From assembly GCA_013003075.1 (NCBI GenBank), contig JABDLJ010000005.1:39268-103267 (forward strand): 64,000 nt of DNA. Reading direction: 5' to 3'. This document shows positions 44,260-52,524 of the stretch, in pieces. Position 1 is the first letter of the stretch. Every line of letters begins with the position of its first letter. Position numbers and translations under genes: made by a program. Below the pieces are notes generated by a model. It was not told where the DNA came from and did no database searches. It saw only the letters and a program-made list of their open reading frames with translations. Source of the stretch: Paracoccaceae bacterium. GTDB taxonomy: Bacteria > Pseudomonadota > Alphaproteobacteria > Rhodobacterales > Rhodobacteraceae.

Positions 44260-45240
44260 TCAAGGCTCGATGATGATCTTGCCGGTCGCCGCCCGCGCCG
44301 CCAGAAGCTCTTGCGCGCGGCCGGCCTCCGCAAGCGGCAAACGATGGCTGATATGCGGGGTCAGATCACCGCTGGCCACCCAGCCCAGAAGCGTGCGCAG
44401 GCTGCCGGTCAGCACGTCTGGTGCAAACGCCGGGTAGCCGCCCCAGTTGAGACCGATGACGTCGACGTTCTTCACCAGAAGATGCGCCGCGTTGATCTGC
44501 GGCACCGTGCCGCTGGCAAAGCCGATCGCAAGAAGGCGCGCCTCGGGCCGCAACGCCCGCAGCGCTGCATCGAAAAGCGCGCCGCCCACTGTGTCGTAGA
44601 CGACATCGGCGCGGCCAAGCTTCAGCATCTCTGATCTGAGATCGCTTGCATCGGTATCGACAACCTCATGTGCCCCGGCAGCGCGGGCGATGGCGCATTT
44701 GTCCGGCCCGCGCGCCGCCGCGATGACACGGGCGCCCATGCGCGCGCCGATCTCGACCGCCGTCAGGCCAACGCCGCCCGCGGCACCTGTGACCAGCAAG
44801 GTCTCGGACGCGCGCAGCCGGGCCCGGCGCTCAAGCGCAAGGTGGCTTGTGCCATACGCGATCGGAACCGCGGCGCCGACATCGAATGGCACGGGCCTTG
44901 GAAGCGGCAGGCACCGGCTGGCGGCCACGCTGGCATATTGCGCAAACGCGCCCTGTCCGCAGAACGCGACCACGCGGTCGCCAGGCTCGAAGCCATCAAC
45001 GCCCGGACCAAGGTCGACGATTTGTCCGGCCAGTTCCATGCCAAGCGTGAATGGCCTGTCCGGGGTGTCCTGGTAGCTGCCGCCGATCATCAACTGGTCG
45101 GCGAAATTGGCGCCGGCGGCCCTGACCGCGATCAGAATCTCGCCAGGCCCGGGCCTTGGCACAGGGCATTTGACCAACTGCGGTGCGGGCGCGCCGGGCG
45201 CCAGTCGGAAGGCGGTCATCTGGCTGGGAAGATCGGTCAA
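44260..45240 (-). CDS. Zinc-free medium-chain NADPH:quinone oxidoreductase
   Basis: The 326-residue protein is a quinone-oxidoreductase-type MDR. It has ILIAVRAAGANFADQLMIGG, the PFTLGMELAGQIVDLGPGV segment and the nucleotide motif LLVTGAAGGVGLTAVEIGARMG. The structural-zinc cysteine block is missing. It would reduce quinones or enones with NADPH. It is preceded by a 279-base divergent intergenic region shared with the XRE gene. Confidence 0.87.
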   Translation of the reverse strand: MTDLPSQMTAFRLAPGAPAPQLVKCPVPRPGPGEILIAVRAAGANFADQLMIGGSYQDTPDRPFTLGMELAGQIVDLGPGVDGFEPGDRVVAFCGQGAFAQYASVAASRCLPLPRPVPFDVGAAVPIAYGTSHLALERRARLRASETLLVTGAAGGVGLTAVEIGARMGARVIAAARGPDKCAIARAAGAHEVVDTDASDLRSEMLKLGRADVVYDTVGGALFDAALRALRPEARLLAIGFASGTVPQINAAHLLVKNVDVIGLNWGGYPAFAPDVLTGSLRTLLGWVASGDLTPHISHRLPLAEAGRAQELLAARAATGKIIIEP

Positions 45241-45447
45241 GGCCGGCGTATTCCTTCAATTCGACGCACGAATAGCTTTATTTCCAGGGCCTTTTATGTC
45301 AAAACACGTCATACGGTACCAGCTTTGCCACCAGCCTGATCCCGATTTTCAGGCTCGGATCAAAGAATGACATTTTTTTTATTATACTTATCAGACGGTT
45401 ATGTTTTGTTAAACGTCTGCTGCCTATCCTAAAAGACAGGTTGCTGT

Positions 45448-45466
45448 ATTATCTTGAATAGATAAT
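45448..45466. promoter_or_regulatory. Inverted repeat upstream of the XRE regulator
   Basis: ATTATC (45448-45453) and GATAAT (45461-45466) form an inverted repeat with a seven-base spacer, 53 bases before the XRE gene. It overlaps a likely promoter zone, so it may be an autoregulatory operator. The rest of the 45241-45519 gap is AT-rich, with an eight-T run near 45372, and holds no gene I can see. Confidence 0.35.
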
Positions 45467-45519
45467 TTACTCGCCGATAGGTATAGTACCGAAATTGAGA
45501 TATGTGACAGGAGCGGAAA

Positions 45520-45885
45520 ATGAAACATCCCGTAGATGTACACGTAGGTAAGCGCATCCGGCATCGGCGGTGGATGATCGGCATGACCCAGCAGCAGTTG
45601 GCCGAGAAGGTTGGCATCAAGTTCCAGCAGATCCAGAAATACGAAACCGGGATGAACCGCGTCAGCGCCTCCCGGTTGTGGGATATCTCCGAAGTCGTTG
45701 GTGTTCCGGTGTCCTATTTCTTCGAAGGTCTCTCTGAGGGCGAGATCGCCGAGACAGAGGGCGTTCAGGGCGACATCATGACCGACAAGGAAGCCCTGGA
45801 ACTGGTGCGATCCTATTATGCGATCCCGGAAAACCAGCGCCGGCGGCTCTTCGATCTGGCCCGGGTGCTGAGCGACGACAGCTAA
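45520..45885 (+). CDS. XRE-family helix-turn-helix regulator (PraR/SinR-like)
   Basis: The 121-residue protein has an HTH at about residues 9-65 (GKRIRHRRWMIGMTQQQLAEKVGIKFQQIQKYETGMNRV), a linker and a C-terminal helical pair (DKEALELVRSYYAIPENQRRRLFDLARVL). This is the form found across alphaproteobacteria, including rhizobial PraR, which controls quorum sensing and attachment. ACAGGAG stands before the ATG. The targets here are unknown. Confidence 0.88.
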   Translation: MKHPVDVHVGKRIRHRRWMIGMTQQQLAEKVGIKFQQIQKYETGMNRVSASRLWDISEVVGVPVSYFFEGLSEGEIAETEGVQGDIMTDKEALELVRSYYAIPENQRRRLFDLARVLSDDS

Positions 45886-45993
45886 GATGGCAGCGGGGCG
45901 GGCCGCCACCCCGGCGCAGCCACGCCGCACCGATCCTTGACCGCGCCCGCCAGGATCGGATAACGCCGCTGCATGGCAATTCGGGCGGTCCCC

Positions 45994-46791
45994 ATGACAG
46001 ACATCCGCGGATACGCGACCCATGATGCGCTTGCGCTTGCAGGCCGGCTGGCCGATGCCGCGCGCATCGAGACGCTGCGCTATTTTCGCACCGACCAGCT
46101 CGCGACCGAAAGCAAAGAGGCGCAGTTCGATCCGGTAACGGTGGCCGACCGCGCCGCCGAGGCCGCGATGCGCGATCTGATCGAAGCCGAGCGGCCGCAG
46201 GACGGCATCCTCGGCGAGGAATATGACGACAAGCAATCCCGCTCTGGCCTGACATGGGTGCTCGATCCGATCGACGGCACCCGCGGCTATATCAGCGGCA
46301 CACCGACATGGGGCGTCCTGATCGCGCTCTGTGACGAGACCGGGCCGCGCCTTGGGATCATCGATCAGCCCTATATCGGCGAACGCTTCATCGGCGCTCC
46401 GGGCCTGGCGCAGCTGCAGGGCCCGCAAGGCCCGCGCAGCCTGAAGGCGCGCGCGCCCCGTGCGCTTGGCGAGGCGACGCTCTTCACCACCTTCCCCGAG
46501 GTCGGCACCGCCGCAGAGGGCGCTGCCTTTGCGCGCGTGGCCGCGGCCGCGCAGCTGGTGCGATACGGCACCGACTGCTATGCCTACGCGCTGCTTGCCG
46601 CGGGACAGATCGATCTCGTTATCGAGGCCGGACTCAACCCATACGATATCTGCGCGCCGATCGCGGTGATCGAGGCGGCCGGCGGCATCGTCACCGACTG
46701 GACCGGCGGTGCGGCCCATGGCGGCGGCCGCGTCATCGCCGCTGCAAACCCGCAGATCCACGCCGACGCGCTGGTGCTGCTTGCCGGATAG
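45994..46791 (+). CDS. Inositol-monophosphatase-family phosphatase, probable histidinol-phosphatase (HisN type)
   Basis: The protein has about 265 residues. The metal sites are FDPVTVADRAAEAAM, ILGEEY and the WVLDPIDGTRGYISG signature, and the late NPYDICAPIAVIEAAGG closes the active site. The family includes inositol monophosphatase, CysQ and the HisN histidinol-phosphatase; the GTRGYISG variant matches HisN proteins of alphaproteobacteria. ATG 45994 is preferred over the one at 45973 by family length. No other his gene is nearby. Confidence 0.82.
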   Translation: MTDIRGYATHDALALAGRLADAARIETLRYFRTDQLATESKEAQFDPVTVADRAAEAAMRDLIEAERPQDGILGEEYDDKQSRSGLTWVLDPIDGTRGYISGTPTWGVLIALCDETGPRLGIIDQPYIGERFIGAPGLAQLQGPQGPRSLKARAPRALGEATLFTTFPEVGTAAEGAAFARVAAAAQLVRYGTDCYAYALLAAGQIDLVIEAGLNPYDICAPIAVIEAAGGIVTDWTGGAAHGGGRVIAAANPQIHADALVLLAG

Positions 46792-46833
46792 CCCGCGGGT
46801 TTGCTAGAAGGGCTGCGCCGGGCAGGTCCTTCC

Positions 46834-46893
46834 CACTCTTTTCTGTCGCCCGGGACGCGGCGTTTGGTCCGAAAAGAGTGCCAGGACCAAACG
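46834..46893 (+). promoter_or_regulatory. Interleaved perfect inverted repeats in the leader of the 8-oxoguanine deaminase gene
   Basis: Stem A pairs 46834-46843 (CACTCTTTTC) with 46871-46880. Stem B pairs 46861-46870 (CGTTTGGTCC) with 46884-46893. Both are perfect over ten bases and interleave in the order A-B-A'-B', with B touching A' and B' running into the GGAG ribosome binding site. With only three bases between A' and B', both full stems can hardly form together, so they look mutually exclusive. An RNA switch is possible, or else two operators. A purine-sensing riboswitch is suggested by the gene it precedes, not demonstrated. Confidence 0.5.
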
Positions 46894-46904
46894 GAGACTT
46901 CTCG

Positions 46905-48248
46905 ATGTCACAAATCCTGATCAAGGGCGCGGCGCTTTGCCTGACGATGGACGATGCGCAAAGCGAATTAACAGGCACCGATATCCTTCTGGAAAACGGG
47001 GCTATTTCCCGCATCGGACCGGGCCTCGATGCGCCGGGGGCCGAGCGCGTCGAAGCCGCTGGCTGTCTTGTCACGCCGGGGCTTGTGAACACGCACCATC
47101 ACCTGTTCCAGACCCTGACCCGCGGGGTGCCGGGCGGGCAGGACGCGCTGCTGTTCGGCTGGCTGCAGACGCTCTATCCGATCTGGGCGCGCTTCGGTCC
47201 CGACGAGATGCGCGTCTCGGCCAGTATCGGGCTGGCCGAGCTGGCGCTGTCCGGGTGCAGCCTGTCGTCCGATCACCTCTACCTTTTTCCCGGCGGCGCG
47301 CGGCTCGATGACACGATCGAGGCGGCGCAGGACATCGGGCTGCGCTTTCATCCCACCCGCGGCGCGATGAGCATCGGGCAAAGCGCCGGTGGGCTGCCGC
47401 CGGACCGGCTTGTAGAGCGGGAAGGCGCGATCCTGGAGGACTGCATCCGGGTCATCGACACCTTCCACGACCCAAAGCCCGGGGCGATGGTGCGTGTCGG
47501 CGTGGCGCCGTGCTCGCCGTTTTCGGTCAGCCGCGAGCTGATGCGCGATGCGGCGCTTCTGGCGCGCGACAAGGGCGTTCGGATGCACACCCATCTGGCC
47601 GAAAACGACGAGGACATATCCTATTCGCTTGCCACGTTCGGATGCCGCCCGGGGCAGTATGCCGAGGATCTGGGCTGGACCGGCGCGGATGTCTGGCACG
47701 CCCATTGCGTCAAGCTCGACAGCGCAGAGATCGATCTTTTCGCGCGCACCCGCACCGGGGTGGCGCATTGCCCGTGCTCGAACTGCCGGCTTGGCTCTGG
47801 CATTGCGCCGGTGCGCGCGATGCGCGATGCCGGCGTTCCGGTGGGCCTGGGTGTCGATGGCTCGGCCTCCAACGACAGCGGCAACCTTGTGGCCGAGGCC
47901 CGCCAGGCGATGCTTCTGCAAAGGGTGTCGCGCGGCGCCGATGCGATGAGCGCGCGCGAGGCGCTGTGGATCGCCACCCGGGGCGGCGCCGAGATCCTCG
48001 GGCGCGACGATTGCGGCCAGATCGCGCCCGGCAAGCGCGCCGATATCGCGATCTGGGATCTTTCGGGCGTCGAGAGCGCGGGAAGCTGGGATCCCGCCGC
48101 CCTGCTGCTCGCCGGTCCTACCGCGGTGCGCGATCTTTTCGTCGAAGGCCGCCAGGTGGTGCGGGACGGGCAGATCGCAACCCTCGATCTGGGCCGCCAG
48201 ATAGAGACGCAGAACCGCCTTGCCGCCGCGCTTGCCGCCGCAAGCTAG
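46905..48248 (+). CDS. 8-oxoguanine deaminase / amidohydrolase of the AtzB-TrzN group
   Basis: The 447-residue amidohydrolase has metal ligands in TPGLVNTHHHLFQTLTRG, HTHLAENDEDISYS and HAHCVKLDS, with the catalytic Asp in GLGVDGSASNDSGNLVAE. This fits 8-oxoguanine deaminase, which makes urate from 8-oxoguanine; isoguanine and other N-heterocycle deaminases are near relatives. The frame extends to 46878, but ATG 46905 with GGAG eight bases upstream is right. A structured leader precedes it. It is convergent with an SLC13 permease. Confidence 0.82.
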   Translation: MSQILIKGAALCLTMDDAQSELTGTDILLENGAISRIGPGLDAPGAERVEAAGCLVTPGLVNTHHHLFQTLTRGVPGGQDALLFGWLQTLYPIWARFGPDEMRVSASIGLAELALSGCSLSSDHLYLFPGGARLDDTIEAAQDIGLRFHPTRGAMSIGQSAGGLPPDRLVEREGAILEDCIRVIDTFHDPKPGAMVRVGVAPCSPFSVSRELMRDAALLARDKGVRMHTHLAENDEDISYSLATFGCRPGQYAEDLGWTGADVWHAHCVKLDSAEIDLFARTRTGVAHCPCSNCRLGSGIAPVRAMRDAGVPVGLGVDGSASNDSGNLVAEARQAMLLQRVSRGADAMSAREALWIATRGGAEILGRDDCGQIAPGKRADIAIWDLSGVESAGSWDPAALLLAGPTAVRDLFVEGRQVVRDGQIATLDLGRQIETQNRLAAALAAAS

Positions 48249-48261
48249 GCCTTGCCGCGCG

Positions 48262-50043
48262 TCACAGCGGCCAGATAAGCGGGATCATCACCGAGGCCAG
48301 AAGGCCGACCGACAGGTTGAGCGGGATGCCGATCCGCATGAAATCGGTGAACCGGTATCCGCCGGGCCCGTAGACCAGCATGTTGGTCTGATACCCGATC
48401 GGCGTGGCAAAGGACGCCGAGGCCGCCACCATCACCGCGACGACCAGCGGGCGCGCATCGATGCCAAGCGCGGCCGCCAGCCCGATCGCAATCGGGGTGA
48501 CGACGACGGCGACGGCGTTGTTGGAGACAAGCTCGGTCAGGACCGAGGTCAGAAGGTAGATCGCCCAGACCACCAGGAACGGCGGCAGGCCGGCCAGCGA
48601 CGGGGCAATCGCGTTGGCAATCAGCGCAACCGCGCCGGATGCCTCCAGCGCCGCACCGACCGCCAGCATCGCGAAGATCAGCGCCAGAAGCCGCCCGTCG
48701 ACAAACCCGAACGCCTCGTCGGCGTCGATGCAGCGGGTGATCAGCACCAGCGCGACGGCCAGGATCGCCAGCAGGAAGATGGGCGCAACACCGATCGCCG
48801 CAAGGCCCACGATGCTCAGCAGGGCCAGCAGCGCGATCGGCGCATGGCGGCGCCGGAACGCGCGGTCGGACGGCGTCGATATATCCACCAGGTCCATATC
48901 CTGCGCGAGCCGCTTGATATCCGCCGGCGCGCCCTCCAGCAGCAGCGTGTCGCCCACGCGCACCACCAGATCGTCCAGTTGGCGCCCGATATTCTGGTTC
49001 CGGCGATGCACCGCCAGCGGATAGACGCCATAGCGCCGCCGCAGCCGCAGCGTTCCCAGCGACCGGCCGATCATCCGGCAGCCCGGCGAGATCAGCACCT
49101 CGACGGTCTGGGTCTCGACCGAGGACAGCTTATCGACCATGCGGATCTGCTTGCTTTGCTGCAGGCCCAGAAGCTCTGACATCTGGGTGCGCAGAACGAC
49201 GCGGTCGCCGGCCTGAAGCGCCACGCCGCCCATGTTCCGGCGCAGCGATGCATCGCCGCGCAGCACATCGATCAGCCGCACACCGTCGCGCTTGAACAGA
49301 TCGACATCGCCGACCGCCTCGCCGACCAGCGTGCTGTCTTCGGGGATCGCGACCTCGGTGAAGAACTTCATCTTCGATTTGTCCGACAACAGATCGGCCA
49401 TGCTGTCGCGGTCCGGCAATAGCCTCGGCCCGATAAAGCGGATATAGACCATCCCCCAGGCCACCAGAACAATGGCAAGCGGCGTGACCTCGAATATGGT
49501 GAACGCCGCAAGCCCGTTGGCGCGGGCAACGCCGTCGACCAGAAGGTTGGTCGAGGTGCCGATCAGCGTCAGCGTGCCGCCCAGGATCGCGCCATAGCTG
49601 AGCGGGATCAGCAGTTTCGAGGAGCTGACCCCAAGCTTGCGCGCCAGTTGCACGAAGACCGGGATCATCACCACGACGACTGGCGTGTTGGATACGATGG
49701 CCGATGACAGGATCACAAAGCCCATCAGCGCCGCCAGCGCCGATTTCGGCCGCGTGCCGGCCATGGCCTCGGCCTGGCGGGTAAACCAGTCAAGCGCGCC
49801 GGTCCGCACCAGCGCGCCCATGACGATGAACATCGCCGCGATGGTCCAAGGGGCGGGGTTCGACAAGACGTCGAGCGCGGCCTGGTACGGCAGAATGCCC
49901 AGGATCAGCAAAGCCGCGACACCGGCAATCGCAACGACTTCGGTGGGATAGATCTCGCGTATAAAAAGCGTGAACATCGCTCCGACGACGCCAAGCGCGA
50001 CGATTGCCTCGCCATTGGGGCCTAGAAAGGAAAGCTCTGTCAT
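48262..50043 (-). CDS. SLC13/DASS-type permease with two TrkA-C (RCK_C) domains
   Basis: The 593-residue membrane protein has two sets of about five to six hydrophobic helices flanking a soluble centre of about 180 residues. That centre contains two TrkA-C domains (DSTLVGEAVGDVDLFKRDGV and CRMIGRSLGTLRLRRRYGVY regions). Permease marks are GGTLTLIGTSTNLLVDGVA and the mirrored PIGYQTNMLVYGPGGYRFTD. Relatives carry sulfate, dicarboxylates or other anions. The substrate is unknown. It converges with the 8-oxoguanine deaminase gene, 13 bases between stops. Confidence 0.85.
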   Translation of the reverse strand: MTELSFLGPNGEAIVALGVVGAMFTLFIREIYPTEVVAIAGVAALLILGILPYQAALDVLSNPAPWTIAAMFIVMGALVRTGALDWFTRQAEAMAGTRPKSALAALMGFVILSSAIVSNTPVVVVMIPVFVQLARKLGVSSSKLLIPLSYGAILGGTLTLIGTSTNLLVDGVARANGLAAFTIFEVTPLAIVLVAWGMVYIRFIGPRLLPDRDSMADLLSDKSKMKFFTEVAIPEDSTLVGEAVGDVDLFKRDGVRLIDVLRGDASLRRNMGGVALQAGDRVVLRTQMSELLGLQQSKQIRMVDKLSSVETQTVEVLISPGCRMIGRSLGTLRLRRRYGVYPLAVHRRNQNIGRQLDDLVVRVGDTLLLEGAPADIKRLAQDMDLVDISTPSDRAFRRRHAPIALLALLSIVGLAAIGVAPIFLLAILAVALVLITRCIDADEAFGFVDGRLLALIFAMLAVGAALEASGAVALIANAIAPSLAGLPPFLVVWAIYLLTSVLTELVSNNAVAVVVTPIAIGLAAALGIDARPLVVAVMVAASASFATPIGYQTNMLVYGPGGYRFTDFMRIGIPLNLSVGLLASVMIPLIWPL

Positions 50044-50070
50044 CTGCGCGGTGCCCGGTCTCTCTGCGCG

Positions 50071-50997
50071 CTATCTTTGCGGGGTATCGCGGCGAAGGGC
50101 AAGGCTCTGGCGGGCGCGGGGCTGCACCAGCAGCACCCCGGCCAGCATCAGCGCCATCGCCCCCCAGATCCAGCCCGAATAGCTCTCGCCGAGGATCAGC
50201 ATCGCCCAGAACACGCCGAAGCCGGTGACAAGGTAGCTGACCTGGACTGCAAAGACCGGACCGGCGCGGCCGACCATCCAGACATAGCCGGTATAGGCCG
50301 CCGCGTGGATCACCGAGGCCAGGATAAGCGCGTATTCGGGGCGTCCCAGGCCAGCGGCAGGGTTGATGAAGCTGCCGGTGGCCCATGTCAGGGGCAGGGT
50401 GAGGATCGCGCCCAGAAGCGATGCGCCCGCCAGCACCTGCAGCGGGCTCAGCCCCGCGGTGCCCCATCTGGCCACCACGTTGCCCTCAAGCCCATAGAAA
50501 AGCGGCGCGATCAAAGCCAGCGGGATGAAGGCGATCATCGCCCGGTCCGGCAGCGAGGCCTCGGGCCCCACGATCAGCGCGACGCCCGCCAGCCCCAGAA
50601 GCAGCCCGCCGAGGCGCAGAACGCTGAAGCGCTCGATCGCCAGCAACAGCGCGATGGGAAAGGCGAACATCGGCACCAACGACAGAAGGATCGAGATCAG
50701 CCCCGCAGGCAGCTCGGCGGCGGCGCGGTAAGAGGCCGAGTTGGGCAGGATCGTCCCGATCAGCGCGATCACCAGGTAGACGCGGATCTGCCGGGCACCG
50801 AATGGCAGCGGCGTGCCGCGCGCGGCAAGAAGGCCGCCCAGAAGCGCGGCGCCGATCACCATCTGCCAGAATACCAGGCCCAGGGGCGGGTTGCCCTCGC
50901 TGACCGCGATCTTGGCAAGCGGCTGGGTGGCGCCCCAGGCGGCACCGAGAATGGCCAGAAGAACGATCAGCCAGGCGGTTTGGCGCGGGCGGGACAC
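50071..50997 (-). CDS. EamA-family DMT transporter
   Basis: The 308-residue protein has ten hydrophobic helices in two EamA repeats (AAWGATQPLAKIAVSEGNPPLG at the start; SVIHAAAYTGYVWMVGRAGP in the second half). It is probably a metabolite or amino-acid exporter. The stop lies 28 bases before the SLC13 gene start, so both could share a transcript. The substrate cannot be assigned. Confidence 0.85.
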   Translation of the reverse strand: MSRPRQTAWLIVLLAILGAAWGATQPLAKIAVSEGNPPLGLVFWQMVIGAALLGGLLAARGTPLPFGARQIRVYLVIALIGTILPNSASYRAAAELPAGLISILLSLVPMFAFPIALLLAIERFSVLRLGGLLLGLAGVALIVGPEASLPDRAMIAFIPLALIAPLFYGLEGNVVARWGTAGLSPLQVLAGASLLGAILTLPLTWATGSFINPAAGLGRPEYALILASVIHAAAYTGYVWMVGRAGPVFAVQVSYLVTGFGVFWAMLILGESYSGWIWGAMALMLAGVLLVQPRARQSLALRRDTPQR

Positions 50998-51012
50998 CGG
51001 ACGCGGCGCCGC

Positions 51013-51825
51013 TCAGGGCTGGGCGGCGGCCAGCAGGCCGCCCGCGCGCAGCGGCGCGATGCGGGTGGCCTTGCCGGTTCTGTCGTCGGTTTCGACATAA
51101 ACCCCCGACAGGGTCGCCTCGCCGGCGGCTGGCGTGAAGCGCGCCTTGGGCATGCCGGTCACGAACCGCCGCAACGGCTCGGCCTTGTCCATGCCGATCA
51201 CCGAGTTGTAGTCGCCGCACATGCCCGCATCGGTCATGTAGCCGGTGCCGCCGGGCAGGATGATCGCATCGCCGGTCGGAACATGCGTGTGGGTGCCGAC
51301 GACAAGGCTCGCCCGGCCGTCGCACCAATGGCCGAACGCCATCTTTTCAGAGGTCGCCTCGCAATGGATATCGACAATGCTGACGTTGACCAGACCGCCC
51401 AGCGGGTGGCGTTTGAGCACCGTATCGACCGCCGAGAAAGGATCGTCGAAGGCACGCTTCATGAAGACCTGCCCCAGCGCCTGGGTGACGAGCACCTTGC
51501 GCCCGCCGGGCGCATCGAAGACCCGTGCGCCGCTGCCCGGTGCGTCCTTGGCGAAATTGAGCGGCCGGATGATGCGTGGCTCGGACGAGGCGAACTGCAG
51601 CATATCCTTCTGGTCGAAGGCGTGATCGCCCAGCGTCAGAACATCCGCGCCAGCTTCCAGCAGGGTCTTGGCATGGGCGCCGGACAGGCCGACACCGCTG
51701 GTTGCGTTCTCGGCATTGATGACCACGAAATCGAGCCTCAGATCCGCACGCAGCCCGGACAGGCGCTCGGTGACGGCCTTGCGGCCGGCGCGTCCCATCA
51801 CATCGCCAAGAAACAGAAGTCTCAT
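51013..51825 (-). CDS. YmdB-like metallophosphoesterase (TIGR00282 family)
   Basis: The 270-residue protein starts MRLLFLGDVMGRAGRKAV and has ENATSGVGLSG, LTLGDHAFDQKDML, DIHCEATSEKMAFGHW and VVGTHTHVPTGDAIILPGGT. These metal-site blocks define the family. Bacillus YmdB is a cyclic-nucleotide phosphodiesterase that affects RNA decay and multicellular behaviour. The longer frame to 51924 includes the 31-base repeat and is not the real start. It lies 15 bases upstream of the EamA gene. Confidence 0.87.
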   Translation of the reverse strand: MRLLFLGDVMGRAGRKAVTERLSGLRADLRLDFVVINAENATSGVGLSGAHAKTLLEAGADVLTLGDHAFDQKDMLQFASSEPRIIRPLNFAKDAPGSGARVFDAPGGRKVLVTQALGQVFMKRAFDDPFSAVDTVLKRHPLGGLVNVSIVDIHCEATSEKMAFGHWCDGRASLVVGTHTHVPTGDAIILPGGTGYMTDAGMCGDYNSVIGMDKAEPLRRFVTGMPKARFTPAAGEATLSGVYVETDDRTGKATRIAPLRAGGLLAAAQP

Positions 51826-51897
51826 GCGCCCAAGGGGTAGGGGCTGCGTGGGCGATGCGCAAGAGCCGGCGGCGGCACTCGGCGGAAAAGGGCAGGC

Positions 51898-51928
51898 TGC
51901 CTCCGGCGGCGATATTTGAAACACTTGG
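51898..51928 (-). repeat. 31-base 3'-flanking repeat, copy 2
   Basis: This is the exact reverse-strand copy of 34825-34855. It lies 26 bases after the stop of the 5-formyl-THF cyclo-ligase gene, in the same sense as that gene, as copy 1 does relative to tadA. Confidence 0.85.
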
Positions 51929-51954
51929 ACGCGGGCGGCGCGCCCTGGCGACCC

Positions 51955-52524
51955 TCAGGGCGCCTCGCCGCAGCGCGCGATGCCCCTTTCGGTGACGATG
52001 GCGCCGAGCGGCTGGTCGGTGGGCTCTTGCGGCAGCGGCGCGGGGGCGCGCTGTGCGCCGAAGGCAAAGCCGATCGCCAGAACCGGGCCGCGGGTGCGCA
52101 AGTGCTGCAACGTCCTGTCGTAGTAGCCGCCGCCATATCCAAGCCGGGCGCCGCCGGCATCGAAGGCGACAAGCGGCACGATCACGATATCGGGGATCAG
52201 CGGATCGGCCCTGGCCGGCACGCGTGCGCCGAAGGGGCCGTCGGTCATGTCGCATCCCGGCGACCAGCGGTGAAACTCCAGCGGCGTGCCGGCACCGGCG
52301 ATCACCGGAACGCAGACCGAAGTGGTCCAGGCGGCCATGACGGGGAGCGGATCGATCTCGGTGCGGATCGGCATGTAGCCGGCCAGGATGCCGCCCGCAT
52401 GGGGCGCAAGGCAGGCGGCCAGATGGGTCTGCGCGGCGCGCTCGGCGGCGGCGTCGGGTTTGGCGATCCTGCGCCGCGCGAAGGCCTCCTTTCGGGCGGC
52501 GGCCTTGGCGGCTTGAAGGCTCAC
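51955..52524 (-). CDS. 5-formyltetrahydrofolate cyclo-ligase
   Basis: The 189-residue enzyme converts 5-formyl-THF to 5,10-methenyl-THF using ATP. Marks are the basic N-terminus SLQAAKAAARKEAFARRR, GYMPIRTEIDPLPVM and the ATP/substrate site FDAGGARLGYGGGYYDRTL. The start is GTG, overlapping the mgtE stop as GTGA, so translation is probably coupled to mgtE. This gene sits beside 6S RNA in many proteobacteria; no 6S RNA was recognised here. Confidence 0.9.
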   Translation of the reverse strand: MSLQAAKAAARKEAFARRRIAKPDAAAERAAQTHLAACLAPHAGGILAGYMPIRTEIDPLPVMAAWTTSVCVPVIAGAGTPLEFHRWSPGCDMTDGPFGARVPARADPLIPDIVIVPLVAFDAGGARLGYGGGYYDRTLQHLRTRGPVLAIGFAFGAQRAPAPLPQEPTDQPLGAIVTERGIARCGEAP

